A stretch of DNA of 64,000 nucleotides, taken from Kalaharituber pfeilii. Taxonomy: Eukaryota; Ascomycota; Pezizomycetes; Pezizales; Pezizaceae. The stretch spans positions 2,852,001 through 2,916,000 of the forward strand of contig WHUZ01000001.1 in NCBI GenBank assembly GCA_015179045.1. The letters run 5' to 3'. The notes under the pieces were generated by a model. The model was not told the origin of the DNA. It ran no database searches and saw nothing but the letters and a program-made list of their open reading frames with translations. Below, one piece after another: positions 11,834 to 23,245 of the stretch (within the stretch, counting starts at the first letter, position 1; each line of letters starts with the position of its first letter). Position numbers and translations under genes: made by a program.

Positions 11834-13126
11834 CTACTTGCTGTAGTCATAGAACCCCTTGCCCGACTTCTTTCCTAGCCAGCCAGCATCAACCATCTTT
11901 CCTAGAAGAACCGCAGGCCGGTATTTGGAATCCCCGGTATCTTGATGTAGGACCTTCATGATGGCAAAGCAAGTGTCCTAGATTTTGCATATAATTAGCC
12001 ATCTTACATCATACAGGCAAAGCCCACATGACGAGATATACCAATCCAATAAAGTCAGCCAATTCCAACGGGCCCATCGGGACATTTGTTCCATTCTTCA
12101 TGATGTTGTCAATATCTACATGATTAAATCAGCATTATGTTCAAATATCGTACTTGGGAGTATATATGTATACACCTTCTTTCGCTCCAATGCCAGTTTC
12201 TAGACAGATGATGGCTTCATTGATATATGGCATCTAACTACCGTTGAGATTATTGCCATTATAACCTGTAAGCTGAGATACGCACCAGGATTCTGTTTGC
12301 AAGGAAACCAGGCGAGTCCTTGCTAATACTTGGAATCTTGCCCATAGCCGTCACGAAGTCTAGAGCCCTCTCAAGGGTTTTCACAGAGGTCTGCAATCCA
12401 GTAATAATTTCAACTCCCTTCTGCACGGGGACAGGGTTCATGAAATGAGTGGAGAGGACCCTGTCTTCTGCGCCCTTTGCTGCCGCCGCTATTTTTGTAA
12501 TTCCAATGGATGAAGTATTGGTAGCAAGTACCGCATCTTTTGGACAGATTTCTGCCAGATTTGAGAAGATCCCGAATTTCAAGCTCGGTATCTCCTAATG
12601 GGAAATTAGTAGTGTTCGTAGCTTTCGCGGAGAGACATGATAACCATACCGGAACTGCCTCAATAACAAAATCCACATCAAAGAGCGCCTCAATGTTGGT
12701 TACTGTTGCTACTCGCTCTCTAATTTCTTTGGCTTGCTCCTCGGTGATGCGTTGTTTTGCGACATCCTTTTGCAATAATGTGCCTAAGCCCCGTAAAATT
12801 AAAACTCCGTATAGTGTAGTCGCTTTTTCAAAAACACTCACCCATAAACGCAATGCTCTTGTCAATTGAGGCCTGGGAAGAGTCCACCAGGGTTACAGGA
12901 ACTTGCGCAACCCTCGAAGCCACCAATGCTATTCCAAGTCCCTGTGGAAGGCCTTAACTTGAGATTTCACTATGAAATCGCTATAGGGCCTGCGTACCAT
13001 CTGGCCGGCGCCAACGACACCTAGTTTTTTAACATTGTGCGCCTGCACTACCGCCGAAGACGAAAATCGCCGTGGTCGTAAAGTAGCAACAGCACGGCAG
13101 GAGCGGAATAGTGTCGGGGCTTGCAT
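11834..13126 (-). CDS. 3-hydroxyacyl-CoA (3-hydroxybutyryl-CoA) dehydrogenase, mitochondrial
   Basis: NAD-dependent oxidation of L-3-hydroxyacyl-CoA, the third step of mitochondrial beta-oxidation of short/medium chains. Seven exons: 13126-12998, 12941-12842, 12783-12650, 12594-12286, 12233-12176, 12115-12042, 11977-11834. They total 315 aa, the family length. The first 30 or so residues are Arg/Ser-rich without acids, like a mitochondrial presequence. The Rossmann loop GVVGAGQMG is at about 36-44, TNTSS at about 146-150 and the catalytic pair His171/Glu183 in [16 protein letters not shown]. The protein ends [13 protein letters not shown]. It is divergent from PDA1, with 637 nt between the start codons. 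Confidence 0.95.
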
Positions 13127-13763
13127 GTTCGAGCTCTGGGTGGGAGGTTACCATTAAATACTTACTATCCAGTTGTAGGGGCAGACGGAGGAACTGAAAT
13201 GGGGAGTGGCGAGTAAGTACCACGTATATATAGTGTCAAGAGATCTTGAGCCTGCACCTCCTTCGGGCGCGATTGTGTTAAGCATCCAGCTCGGCCTGGG
13301 CACTCCGGTTAGGCATCGGCGTCGGCACGTCACATGCTTTGCTGCGCGTTGGTGCTTCGTGGTGTTGCTGCCGCTGCCGCTTGCAATCCGAGTGCTGGGG
13401 CTGGAGAGTGGCTATCGCTGCCAGTGCTTAAAAAACAAAACAAAACAAAAAAAACACCAGATTTACCAATCCCACTTTAAATCGCATTTCGGAAATTGGA
13501 AATAGATACGGCCGATTCTCTGCACAGAAGGCACACAAGTAAGAAGGCGAGTTTAATACTTCCTATTTCTCATTGAGGTTGAGGGTAATCCCCGCCTCCG
13601 TTTAATTGCGGCTGTTTTTCGGACGTCACAGCCAAGATTTCTTATATAATAAACCTCAGATTGGTTAGTACTCCCAACAACTTACTCTTCAACAGTTTTC
13701 ATTGCGATATCACATACTCAAAGGGGCTGCTTTTCCACAATCTGTCACCAACTCATCAAAAAG
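13127..13763. promoter_or_regulatory. Divergent promoter region of HADH and PDA1
   Basis: The start codons of HADH (-) and PDA1 (+) face away from each other across 637 nt. On the PDA1 side there is a TATATAAT at about 13643-13650, roughly 115 nt before the ATG, and a GGACGTCAC CRE-like word at about 13621-13629. An A-rich tract (AAAACAAAACAAAAC) lies at about 13432-13455. Co-regulation of the two mitochondrial acetyl-CoA genes is possible but inferred only from arrangement. Confidence 0.45.
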
Positions 13764-15389
13764 ATGCTTCATCGGACATTACGAGCCACTCGGTTGGCGG
13801 CGCCTCTAAGGGCCTCTGCTCGAACCAATGCTCGCCGTTCCGTAACCACTGATTCCACAGCTTCAACTGTGAAGACCAGCGTTCCCGCTGTACGTGCCAA
13901 TTTTATGAATTGCACTGTCGAGGAAATGAAAGATTGTTGCTGACTGAGCTTACAGGACGCTGATAAAAAGTTTACAATCTCTGTTTCTGAGAAGAGTTTC
14001 GAGACATACAACTTTGAGCGTCCTCCGCTTGAATTTGAAGTCACAAAGAATGAACTCAGGAACATGTACATGGACATGGTCCGTGTGAGGTATGGTTATC
14101 CTCAATGCTCAATGGGTGACAAGAAACAATTTGACACATAGAACTGGATACAGGCGTATGGAGATGGCGGCCGACCGATTGTACAAGGAAAAGAAAATTC
14201 GGGGCTTCTGTCATTTATCTATAGGACAGGAAGCTGTCGCTGTTGGAATTGAGCATGCAATCACCCCAGAAGATCAAGTAATCACGGCGTACCGTTGCCA
14301 TGGATTCGCACATATGAGAGGAGGAACCATTAAAAGCATTATTGCCGAGCTGCTTGGGAGACGTGATGGGATTGCTTACGGCAAAGGTGGTTCAATGCAC
14401 ATGTTTACTAAAGGCTTTTTTGGTGGCAATGGTATTGTAGGAGCTCAAGTCCCTGTTGGGGCTGGTGTTGCGTTTGCTATGAAGTATATGGATCGTCCGA
14501 GCACAACCTTTGCGCTTTATGGTGATGGTGCATCAAACCAAGGCCAGGTTTTTGAGGCGTTTAACATGGCAAAGCTTTGGGGTCTTCCGGTTATTTTTGG
14601 CTGCGAAAGTAAGTTAATCCTCCCTACTTGTATGCTTTTGCTAACCCAGAAAAGATAATTACTATGGCATGGTAAACAGCGGAAATCCACTTTACCTGTT
14701 ACCTGCAATTAACATCTAGCATAGGGTACATCTGCAGCCCGAAGCAGCGCGATGACGGAGTATTATAAGAGAGGACATTATATACCTGGGCTCAAGGTCA
14801 ATGGAATGGATGTTTTAGCTGTGAGGCAAGCTAGCGCCTTTGCCAAAGAATACACTGTCAGGGAAGGCGCACCTCTAGTGATGGAGTTTGTCACTTATCG
14901 TTATGGTGGTCACAGGTAATACTAGCCCATGACGTACAATGGAACATCAGAAGTATTCACTAAACACAAACACTTAAATATAGCATGAGTGATCCCGGAA
15001 CCACCTACCGAGTAAGTGAGCATGCCGGGTATGGTTGCTACAATACTAATGTTTCCTTTAGACGAGAGAGGAGATCAGCAACATGCGAACCACGAACGAC
15101 CCCATTGAAGGATTAAAGACAAAGATTCTTGAATGGGGTGCAGTTACTGAAGACGAATTGCGGGCTTTGGAAAGGGAGGTGAAAGATTTTGTAGACGCGG
15201 AGGTGAAGTCAGCTGAAGAAAGTTCCGTACCTCCAGCAACGTCCAAGGTTTTGTTTGAGGATATTTATGTGCCCGGATCAGAGCCAGCATGGATGAGAGG
15301 CAGAACTGTCGAGGAGACGTAGGTTCTGTCTTCTCTGCATAATCTCCTTCAACACGCATGACTAAACTCTCAATAGGTATTATTACTAG
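13764..15389 (+). CDS. PDA1: Pyruvate dehydrogenase E1 component subunit alpha, mitochondrial
   Basis: TPP-dependent decarboxylase subunit of the pyruvate dehydrogenase complex in the mitochondrial matrix. Eight exons: 13764-13889, 13956-14089, 14154-14608, 14655-14671, 14725-14915, 14984-15011, 15062-15318, 15377-15389. They give 406 aa, the usual length. An Arg-rich presequence is followed by [13 protein letters not shown], the TPP/Mg motif GDGASNQG at about 210-217, then NNYYGMG. The regulatory phospho-loop [19 protein letters not shown] is at about 303-321; its first kinase-site Ser is conserved, and TT replaces the usual VS downstream. Odd points are a 17-nt exon coding most of NNYYGM and a 13-nt final coding exon that gives a YYY end. 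Skipping the last intron would stop at EET. Confidence 0.96.
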
Positions 15390-16083
15390 GTGCTCAGCTA
15401 CGAATATGCCTTTCGGTATGGATAGATTTTTTGTTCGGTTTCCTTTGGCCCTCTGTATTAGAGAGCATTGTCGTGGTGCGTTCTCAGGTCCAATCTAAAT
15501 GATTTATTAAGGACCCTTCTCATCTCTAAGGGTCGACATTGTTTCAAACAAATGGTGCCGATCTTGTTTTTTTGTGTTAGATCATTACCATCTGTACCAT
15601 GTAGTACGTAGCTATTCTCATAACGGTAATGTTTTGTGTGCATTTTCAAGTACTACATAATTCATCAGACCTCACATTTTAGGTGCACGCATAAGTCAGT
15701 ACACTGTGTAAAGAGCACTCAGGTATGTCATGTAGTTTAATTTAGGTTTAGTATGTACATGGTTACGTGTAGACGGTGGGATGGTGAAGCGCAAATTGTA
15801 GGGGTGTGCAAATTGCGTATTGTACCGGTACTCAGTACTCAGTACAGCATTGAACCGCTATTTGCCACAATGCATTTCAGGATGAGCTTGGGTAGTGTAC
15901 TGAGTACATAAATATACAACCACTTTATGCAGGAAGCTCTCGGTAATGCGTTAAGTACTTATGTACAGTATCTAAAATTGATAAGGTAACGCCAAGGAAT
16001 TTATTTGTACTTGCCAAAGTTCAGTGATCTCTTCTCCTACGTCTACCCCTCCTACCGAGTTTTCGCGCCACATTCTACGCACC
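15390..16083. other. Spacer between PDA1 and CCT8
   Basis: Tandemly oriented genes flank this stretch. It holds several GTACT/AGTAC words, including a TACTCAGTACTCAGTAC run near 15830-15848 and related GTACTGAGTAC near 15897. CT-rich sequence precedes the CCT8 start. No gene is seen. Confidence 0.5.
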
Positions 16084-18128
16084 ATGTCGCTTCAAATACC
16101 ATCTGCATACTCAAGCAGCCTCTTCAAGCAGGGTTACCAGACGTAATACTCCACCACGGACTTCTATTTGGTGAACAGGCCTAATTTTTGATGTTACAGG
16201 CATCAAAGCGAGGATGGAGCTGTCATCCGGAACATCGATGCATGTCGAACAATTGCTCAAACAGTGCAGACGTCACTTGGCCCTTATGGAAGGAATAAGA
16301 TAGTCATAAATCACCTCCAGAAGATGATACTCACAAGTGATGCTGCTACAATTCTCCGTGAACTAGAGGTAGTGCATCCAGCTGCTAAACTGGTGGTGAT
16401 GGCAAGTCAACAACAAGAGGCCGAGGTATGTGGAAGATATCTATAGAATCAAAGTGGCCGGTCTCTAACTTGATTCTGCATTAGATGGGAGATGGTACCA
16501 ATATTGTAATTATATTAGCTGGAGAGATGCTGAGAATGGCTGAGGGTCTGCTACGTCTCGGACTACATCCTTCTGAAATTGTCACAGGCTACGAGAGGGC
16601 TCAGGACTATGCACTCAAAGCCCTGGAAGGTATTACATTGAGGAAAATCTTCGTTCTGGCACATGCTGATATATGTTGCAGAGCTTGCTGTTGAAAAGGT
16701 CAATGATATATTGTCCCACGCTGAAATCATGAAGGCTATTCGCACAGTTATCGCTTCAAAACAATCTGGGAATGAGGATTCACTAGCCCCACTTGTTGCA
16801 GAAGCAGTTCTTGCCGTGATGCCCAAAAACCCAGTGAACTTCAATGTGGACAACGTCCGTGTAGTGAAAATTATGGGAGGTGGTCTAAACGACAGTCGCG
16901 TGGTTAAAGGGATGGTATTTCCGAGAGAACCGGAAGGTAAGTACGAGCTTTTGATACAGTGCTCACGGAAGCGACATACTGATATTATTGTAGGATCGGT
17001 AAAGTTAGCAAAAAAGGCTAAAGTCGGTGTGTTTGCGTGCCCAATTGATATAAGCCAGACAGAGACGAAAGGAACCGTTTTACTTCATAACGCAAAGGAA
17101 ATGCTGGATTTCACAAAAGGCGAAGAGAATCAATTGGAGCAGATCATTAAAGAGCTCCACGATTCCGGTATGAGGGTAATTGTTGCTGGGTCCACAGTGG
17201 GAGAACTTGCACTTCACTACATCAACAGGTACCAGATGCTGGTAATCAAAGTTCTCAGTAAGTTCGAGTTGAGGCGGCTTTGTAGAGTGGTTGGAGCAAC
17301 ACCACTTGCTCGCCTGGGTGCGCCCATGCCAGATGAAATGGGAACAGTAGACATTGTCGAGACTGTGGAGATTGGTGGAGATCGTGTTACTGTCTTCCGT
17401 CAAGGTTTGTATTGTTTTGTGTTCACTTAGTGGTTAATATGCTAATAATATTGTGTATAAGAAAATGAAACCACAAGAACTGCAACAATAGTCCTCCGCG
17501 GAGCAACACAAAATCATATGGATGATATAGAAAGGGCCGTTGATGACGGAGTGAACGTAGTGAAGGCAATAACAAAAGATCCTCGATTGGTGCCTGGCGC
17601 TGGCGCGACAGAGATGCAATTAGTCGAGCGTATAATAGCGTTCGGGGAGAAGACACCAGGGCTTTTACAACATGCAATCAAAAAGTACGGAGAGGCCTTT
17701 GAGGTGGTACCGAGGACTTTGGCAGAAAGCGCTGGTTTGGATGCTACAGAAGTGCTAAGCAGGCTCTATGCTGCGCACCATAAGAAGGACGACTGGAATA
17801 CCGGAGTGGATATTGAGGTGCCTTTAGTGATCACTCCATTCTCGGCTACGATTGTGTACTAAAAATCATGACAGGACGATAAAGGGACAGGAATTCTCAA
17901 CGCTACTGAAAGAGGCATATTGGATCTACTGAATGTCAAGAGCTGGGCAATTAAACTTGCCACCGATGCCGCATGTACAGTGCTCTCTGTGGACCAAATT
18001 ATTGTCGCACGTCAAGCTGGAGGTGTGTTGTTTTTTGATGGAGACTGAATTTCGTACAAGAGGTTTGCTAATTCACTTGCATAGGCCCCAAACCACCAGC
18101 CCCGAATCCAAACTGGGACGAGGACTAA
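16084..18128 (+). CDS. CCT8: T-complex protein 1 subunit theta (CCT8)
   Basis: Subunit of the cytosolic TRiC/CCT chaperonin that folds actin, tubulin and WD40 proteins. Eight exons: 16084-16142, 16200-16425, 16485-16629, 16682-16936, 16994-17404, 17462-17817, 17875-18022, 18085-18128. They give 547 aa, the family length. Group II chaperonin motifs are in order: TSLGPYGRNK, LTSDAATIL, MGDGTN (nucleotide and Mg binding), the apical-domain segment KAKVGVFACPID typical of theta, DPRLVPGAGATE, and the characteristic C-terminus QAGGPKPPAPNPNWDED. The theta identity rests on the apical segment and the C-terminus. No missing catalytic residue was seen. Confidence 0.96.
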
Positions 18129-19254
18129 GCATTCACACCTGGTTGAGGAAGTAAGATGAGTTGGTATGGATGCATTCAGTTGACTGGACAGCATAGCAAA
18201 GGTGGAGGTGAATTCTAGTAGCTAAAATGGTACATGTTGAAAGAATAAGAAGTAATGCGCCGTGCACCGAAACTAGTAAAACTTTAACATCAGCTGCACC
18301 ATAAGTTGATACATGAGGAGCTGGTCACGAGACCAATTGGGGGTCTTGCAAAGCCGAAAATTAATTAGCAAACGGCACTTAACGAAAACCATTTCGCCTC
18401 TCTCGCCCATACGAGAAGCATCTATTCCCTCCAGGTGGCCAAAAACGAGGATGGCGTAGTAGAATTCTTACCTCATGCCAAGCTTCAGTCATGACATACA
18501 TCATTCTCTACCTCACTTAGTCATCATGACTCTCTCTCCATGCCCTGCGATATACCTCATGACAGTCCGTGACGTATGTAGTGCAGTTTGGATACTCTAC
18601 TAGATAGAAGAAGTGTTAATTAGCACGTTGCCCTTCTCCGCCGCCCTCGACTTCCCTTCGAGATTGAGTTACGTACGAAATGAATTACTTCCTATTTAGT
18701 TTCTGTCCCAGAATGCCAAGCCTCCAACCAGACTACCAAGCCTCCAATTCCGCTACGACTCTGTTCAGCTCCAGATGAGTTACTTCCAATGGCTGCAATT
18801 TCATTCATCCCATTTACAGTTTCTGGGAATTTTGGAGGTGCATTCAAAATCCTTTTCTTCGGTCTACAATCTACGCCTGTAGATGCTCTGAAAGATCCTC
18901 GATCACAATAGAAGCTTCCAATTCCACTTCATACACGGCAGGTGGCACGAGGTAGAGCGATCTGACAAAATCCATTGGCAGAGGATTCAGAGATTGGTAA
19001 TCGGGTAAAACAGAAGCAGACAGTTGGGAAGAGCCATAGCCACAGTGAAAAAGAACGAGAAGGAAGAAGAGATTGTAAGACTGTGGTCACAGAGCGCACG
19101 CGGGACTTGTATAGCAATCAAATTGCAGTCGGAGGAGAGAGATACTTGTAAATAGCCCCGACTCGCCCTGGACTCGGCACTGCTATTAGCCCAGATACGC
19201 TTCTGGCTCTCTACCACCCCACCACCCCACCGACCTTAGGCCAAAGACATCATC
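18129..19254. other. Spacer between CCT8 and COX20
   Basis: About 1.1 kb without a supported gene. It contains two close ACCAAGCCTCCAA repeats near 18720-18750 and pyrimidine-rich sequence just before the COX20 start (CCACCCCACCACCCCACC at about 19216-19233), probably promoter/5' UTR. Confidence 0.5.
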
Positions 19255-19906
19255 ATGTCCGCCTCGAGCTCCTCTTCCTCCACTTCTTCACCACAACCAT
19301 CCGAAGACACCTTCCCACCCCGCCAGCAACCGCCTAGTTTCTGGGCTGCTCTCAAATCCATCTCACTCTCTGACCTCAAAAACGTACATAAAGTTCCATG
19401 CGCACGCGAGGCCCTCCTTGCCGGCATTGGCGCCGGGTTCGGGTTCGGGGGCGTGAAGCTGGTGCTGAGAAGTAAGTTCACATGCGCCCACAGCTGTGGA
19501 CGATTTATACCCCCGGCTCCTCCGGTCCCTCCTCCACCTCCTTAAGAATAAACCTGGTCCCAGCTAACACATACGTCTAATGATAGGCACGATTCCCCAC
19601 GCCGCCAACTGGGCTGTCGGCACATTTTGCGGGACGTCAATTGTGGTCTATGAGGCGTGCCATTACCGGAGGTATAAGGAGCGTGTTGCGATGCAGCGGG
19701 CAATCGAGATTGTTGGAAGGCAGCACGCGGCACACAGGAGGAAGGTTTTGGAGGATACGGGGGAGAAGGGGGCGGAGGACATCAGAAGTGTTGGGGAGGG
19801 AAGTAGTAGGAGTAGGGGTGAGCAAACGCTGAAGGTGGCGGGAGCGGCAGAGGAGAAGGCGGGAGCGGGAAACGAGGCAGCGGTGGAAGGGGGGGAGAGG
19901 AGTTGA
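19255..19906 (+). CDS. COX20: Cytochrome c oxidase assembly protein COX20 (FAM36A family)
   Basis: Inner-membrane chaperone that stabilises newly made Cox2 during complex IV assembly. Two exons (19255-19471 and 19587-19906) give 178 aa. The Ser-rich N-terminus is followed by PSFWAALKSISLSDLKNV and VPCAREALLAGIGAGFGFG, the diagnostic Cox20 block with the first membrane segment. The second segment is WAVGTFCGTSIVVYEACHY. The Glu/Arg-rich soluble tail is longer than in yeast and low in complexity. The intron (115 nt) is longer than most here. A SINE copy starts about 60 nt past the stop codon, so it may lie in the 3' UTR. Confidence 0.9.
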
Positions 19907-19967
19907 GGTTTTGATGATGTATCTCCAACTGCCTTTCGTACCGCTCCTCCTGTTGGAAAAAAAAGGC

Positions 19968-20315
19968 AAAAATCAAAACAAATTACCCTAGTTCCACTAG
20001 AGTTTAATCATATGGAACTAGAGCATTATTAAGGTCCATCTTTCTTAATTAGAAAGATGCGGGACAACCCTCTTCGCCGGCTCGGATTCGAACCGGGGCC
20101 CTCTATTCTACACCTTCTTGTTATAGTCCTCATCACAAGAGTCAACGACAAACCACTTCACCAAGCTATAGGCCAGTTCGGACAGCAGATGACTGTCTAT
20201 CCTCTTGTACCCCCATTGCCTCTCCTATCGCCCCGCCTACAGTCCCTCCAACAGCCCATCCCATCGTCTCTCCTACCGCACCTTCCACTGGCTATACCAC
20301 CTCCGCCTCAGTACA
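19968..20315 (-). mobile_element. tRNA-related SINE, copy A
   Basis: Read on the minus strand: an A-box-like TAGCTTGGTGAAGTGG, a perfect B box GGTTCGAATCC, then GAGCCGGCGAAGAGGGTTGT, a small hairpin CATCTTTCTAATTAAGAAAG, and a tail ending GTTTTGATTTTT. The same series of blocks recurs elsewhere in this window (copies B to E). Internal pol III promoter boxes plus a common tail and no coding capacity fit a SINE. The source tRNA was not identified. Confidence 0.72.
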
Positions 20316-20331
20316 AACTGACTGACATATC

Positions 20332-20474
20332 TACTCCACTATTCAGACCACTCCACTATTCAGACTACTCCACTATTCAGACTACTCCACTATTCAGACT
20401 ACTCCACTATTCAGACTACTCCACTATTCAGACTACTCCACTATTCAGACTACTCCACTATTCAGACTACTCCA
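20332..20474. repeat. 17-bp minisatellite, 8 copies
   Basis: Eight head-to-tail units of TACTCCACTATTCAGAC (20332-20467) plus a partial ninth; only the second unit differs at its first base. Near-perfect identity implies recent expansion. It adjoins the upstream end of SINE copy A. Confidence 0.95.
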
Positions 20475-21754
20475 TCACATCATCACATTCATCATACCCT
20501 CCAATCTAGCCTCTTCTTCCTACAGAGCCGGCTTATTTATGCCAGCGACTGATTGGTATTGATGTAGGAAAAGCAATATCAGTGAACTTTCGCACTCCTG
20601 AGTATGGAACCGAATAAATACATGTATTGTGTCGAATAGATGTATGGTGTTTAATAGATTAAGTAGTCTGGCGGGTGTGTGTGTAGGAAGTGCATAGAAG
20701 TGTATGTGGGTCTGTGAGATAGTTGGTCACATGCTACCCAAGCCCAACCAGTCTATTCACTTAGCCTCTACTATGTATCATAGAGTCGTTTTTTAAACAA
20801 GACTATTCTCGTGCCATACTATTATTTCGATTACAATCCAAGCCCTGGTTACCCCCTCCCCCATATCTGATCTCATTGATCCTCCTACCCCAGCCCCTGA
20901 TACCAATACCTCTCCTCCCAATAGGATTGTCTCTTCGACTAGTCATAATCTCAACAAAGGTTTGAATGAGATTGGTACCTGGGATGTTGTAGAGGTGAAG
21001 AGATCGAGAAGCTGCCCGAGAGCAGTTGGGGTCAAAGATGTATAGGTATTATTATAGTACAGGACCATAAAAGAATGCCATTGATTTGGGGCCAGTCTAT
21101 TGTCAAATGGTGATTCGAGACTGACGGAGAAGAGAATTGTGCCATCGGTGTTGGAAATTGTAGGTCTAGTTTCCTGCAGGTGACAACAAGCAGCCCCAGA
21201 CTCTCTATCTCCGTCATATGCTTGCAAACTATTTATTGTTCTAACTGATAGGAAACTACTCTTTGATGAACCGTGGTCCATTGGTTATTGGTTGCAAGAG
21301 GAAAGAAGTAATAATAACTGCAGAAGTAGCATTGGTAAATGTAGACGGGCTCTGCATTCTGAATTTAGTATGTTGGTTATAGTTGTTAGTTGTTGGTTAT
21401 TGGTTAGTAGTAGATGGCTGCTGGCTGAGAGAGGAAGAAGAAAGAGGGAAGGAATCTACATTTATATAGAATACTAGCTTAGTAGGATGACAAAATAAAC
21501 GACGATTTAAGTAACGATATAAGCAACGATATAAGCGATCATATAATACAAATACAATTCATACAATTCAATATAAGCTAATCCTCTGATGCACTGGTTA
21601 CGAGACTACTGATGCACCACTCATAGACCTGCTTACAATTACAATACTGTGATTTGAGTTTAAGATCAAGGAACCTAAATTAAACTTTAAAGCCTCATAT
21701 AGATATATTCCATACATATGAATGTTAAATGAGCAGTAATAAAAAATGTCTGTG
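20475..21754. other. Gene-poor stretch with one coding-like relic
   Basis: No intact gene. A plus-strand frame open from about 20821 to a TAG ending at 21045 reads like protein (SDLIDPPTPAPDTNTSPPN, then LNKGLNEIGTWDVVEVKR), possibly a fragment of a mobile-element polyprotein. There is no start codon and no second domain to confirm it. At about 21500-21550 there are short CGATATAAGCAACGATATA duplications. Confidence 0.35.
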
Positions 21755-22000
21755 AAAACTAAAACAACTTGCGCCAGTTTCGCAACAGGGATCCTCAGCT
21801 AGAAGTCTGAAATTTTCAAACCTAAAGCCTACCAGATATGTTATGTTTGTGAAACCGGAGTATTACAGACCACCCTAAGGTGCAGGACAACCCCCTTCCT
21901 TTATTCGCCTCCCGAAGGAGGCGGGCTCAGGCCCTCAATTCTACACCTCAGTATGTCGCTGAGTTAGCCAAAGGCTAACCGCTACAGTAAGACGCAGGTC
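21755..22000 (-). mobile_element. tRNA-related SINE, copy B (degraded)
   Basis: It shares with the other copies the tail block around GAAACCGGAGTATTACAGAC, the GGACAACCCCCTT block and GGCCCTCAATTCTACACC. The B box is damaged, and an 18-bp CCTCCCGAAGGAGGCGGG hairpin interrupts it. Confidence 0.5.
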
Positions 22001-22041
22001 AGTTCACATTCAGCTGTCAAGAAAAGGACCTCATAGTCAGA

Positions 22042-22150
22042 AGGCACCTCGCTGGCGGAAGAAACCTCGCTGGTAGAAGGAACCTCACTGATAGAAGGCA
22101 CCTTACTGATAGAAGGCACCTCGCTGGCAGAAGGCACCTCGCTGGGTGGG
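22042..22150. repeat. 18-bp minisatellite, about 6 copies
   Basis: Six imperfect units of ACCTCGCTGGCAGAAGGC in a row (variants ACCTCACTGATAGAAGGC). No reading frame of significance. Confidence 0.85.
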
Positions 22151-22459
22151 CACGGGCGGGACGCAGGCTATTACTAGTAGCAAGTGCTGATTACTTTATA
22201 CAATAAGTATACCTTTTGGAATGCAGCATTGCATTTGGCGGCAGTATTCAGACTCTTAATTGCCTCTGTGGTCTCAAACTATCCTCAATAAAAATAAAAA
22301 TATAAAAAATCTTTTAAAACATTCGGAAATAAAGAAATAGAAATAGCTACTGAAATCTTTGAACTAGAGCCGATTTTTGGTACTGATTTTTTAGTACCAT
22401 TTCAAAGTAAATACAGTACCAAGACAACACAACCACTCATCCCTCTATACCGTAATCCA

Positions 22460-22700
22460 TCATTCTGAATCAGTTATTTCCTCCTCAAATTCCTCCAAAT
22501 CAAAGCTATCTATTTGGGTGCCATCTGGCAAGGGTATATCCTCTTTAGTACCAGAATTATTAAAGAATGAAGCTTTCCCGAAAGACTCTCTCCAGGTCCT
22601 GTAGTAGCTTGAACTTGTTGCAGTACTCTCTCTTCCAGTGCCTTTGTACGTGTATTTTGAACAAATGCTTTAGCAGCCCCAAACATGCAATAATTAGCAT
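22460..22700 (-). pseudogene. Unidentified protein relic, possible transposase C-terminus
   Basis: On the minus strand a frame with FGAAKAFVQNTRTKALEER and VLQQVQATTGPGESLSGK continues, after one frame change, into GTKEDIPLPDGTQIDSFDL and EEFEEEITDSE, then stops at 22460. Both halves read as real protein, and the acidic end would suit the tail of a pogo-like transposase, but no catalytic domain remains. One frameshift marks it as broken. Family assignment is a guess. Confidence 0.35.
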
Positions 22701-23199
22701 ATGCAGTTAGGTATGTAGGTTAAGTCTGCCTTGTTACCTTTAGCCGCAGTCGAAATATAAAACCCGGTCGTGATGAACACTCCGTGCACGAACGTCAAGC
22801 TCATAGATGGTGATTTCCACAAAATCAATTCATCTAGGAGCCTCCTATCGCTGTTCCTGAAATATTCTCTTCCTACTTAGCAAACGAAATCTCATACGCG
22901 CAGTGAATCCACGTTCCGATTTTTACATACTTCTCACTTCCAAGTGCTGCAGACCACCCAAGAACCCTTGCTACGGCCAACATGGCAATAATTATGCAAA
23001 AGCAAGGGTAGTATAAAAAGGACTGGAGCTTTATGAAGCGAACATTGGCTGGAAGGGGAAGGCACTGGGAGCAGACCACCCAGAAGCCCTTGATACAGTC
23101 ACCAACATGGCAATAGTATTCAAGCACCAAGGGCAATGTAACAAGGCACTAGAGTGGTGTAAGCGAGCATTGGCCGGGAAAGAAAGAGCACCCGGTGCA

Positions 23200-23245
23200 T
23201 ACCACCCGGTGCATACCACCCGGTGCATACCACCCAAGCACCCTT
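23200..23245. repeat. 14-bp triplication inside the TPR relic
   Basis: Three tandem copies of CGGTGCATACCACC sit where the ancestral repeat codes GADHPSTL. The unit is not a multiple of 3, so it shifts frame. It arose within TPR-coding DNA. Confidence 0.9.

Noticed and set aside
13127..18128. Biosynthetic or functional gene cluster among HADH, PDA1 and CCT8
   Set aside because: These are unrelated core genes with separate promoters. Only HADH and PDA1 share a metabolic theme and a divergent promoter.
20332..20474. CRISPR-like regular repeat
   Set aside because: Units are directly adjacent with no spacers, in a eukaryotic genome; it is a minisatellite.
20057..20509. 150-codon plus-strand frame
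   Set aside because: Made entirely of SINE copy A antisense and the 17-bp minisatellite.
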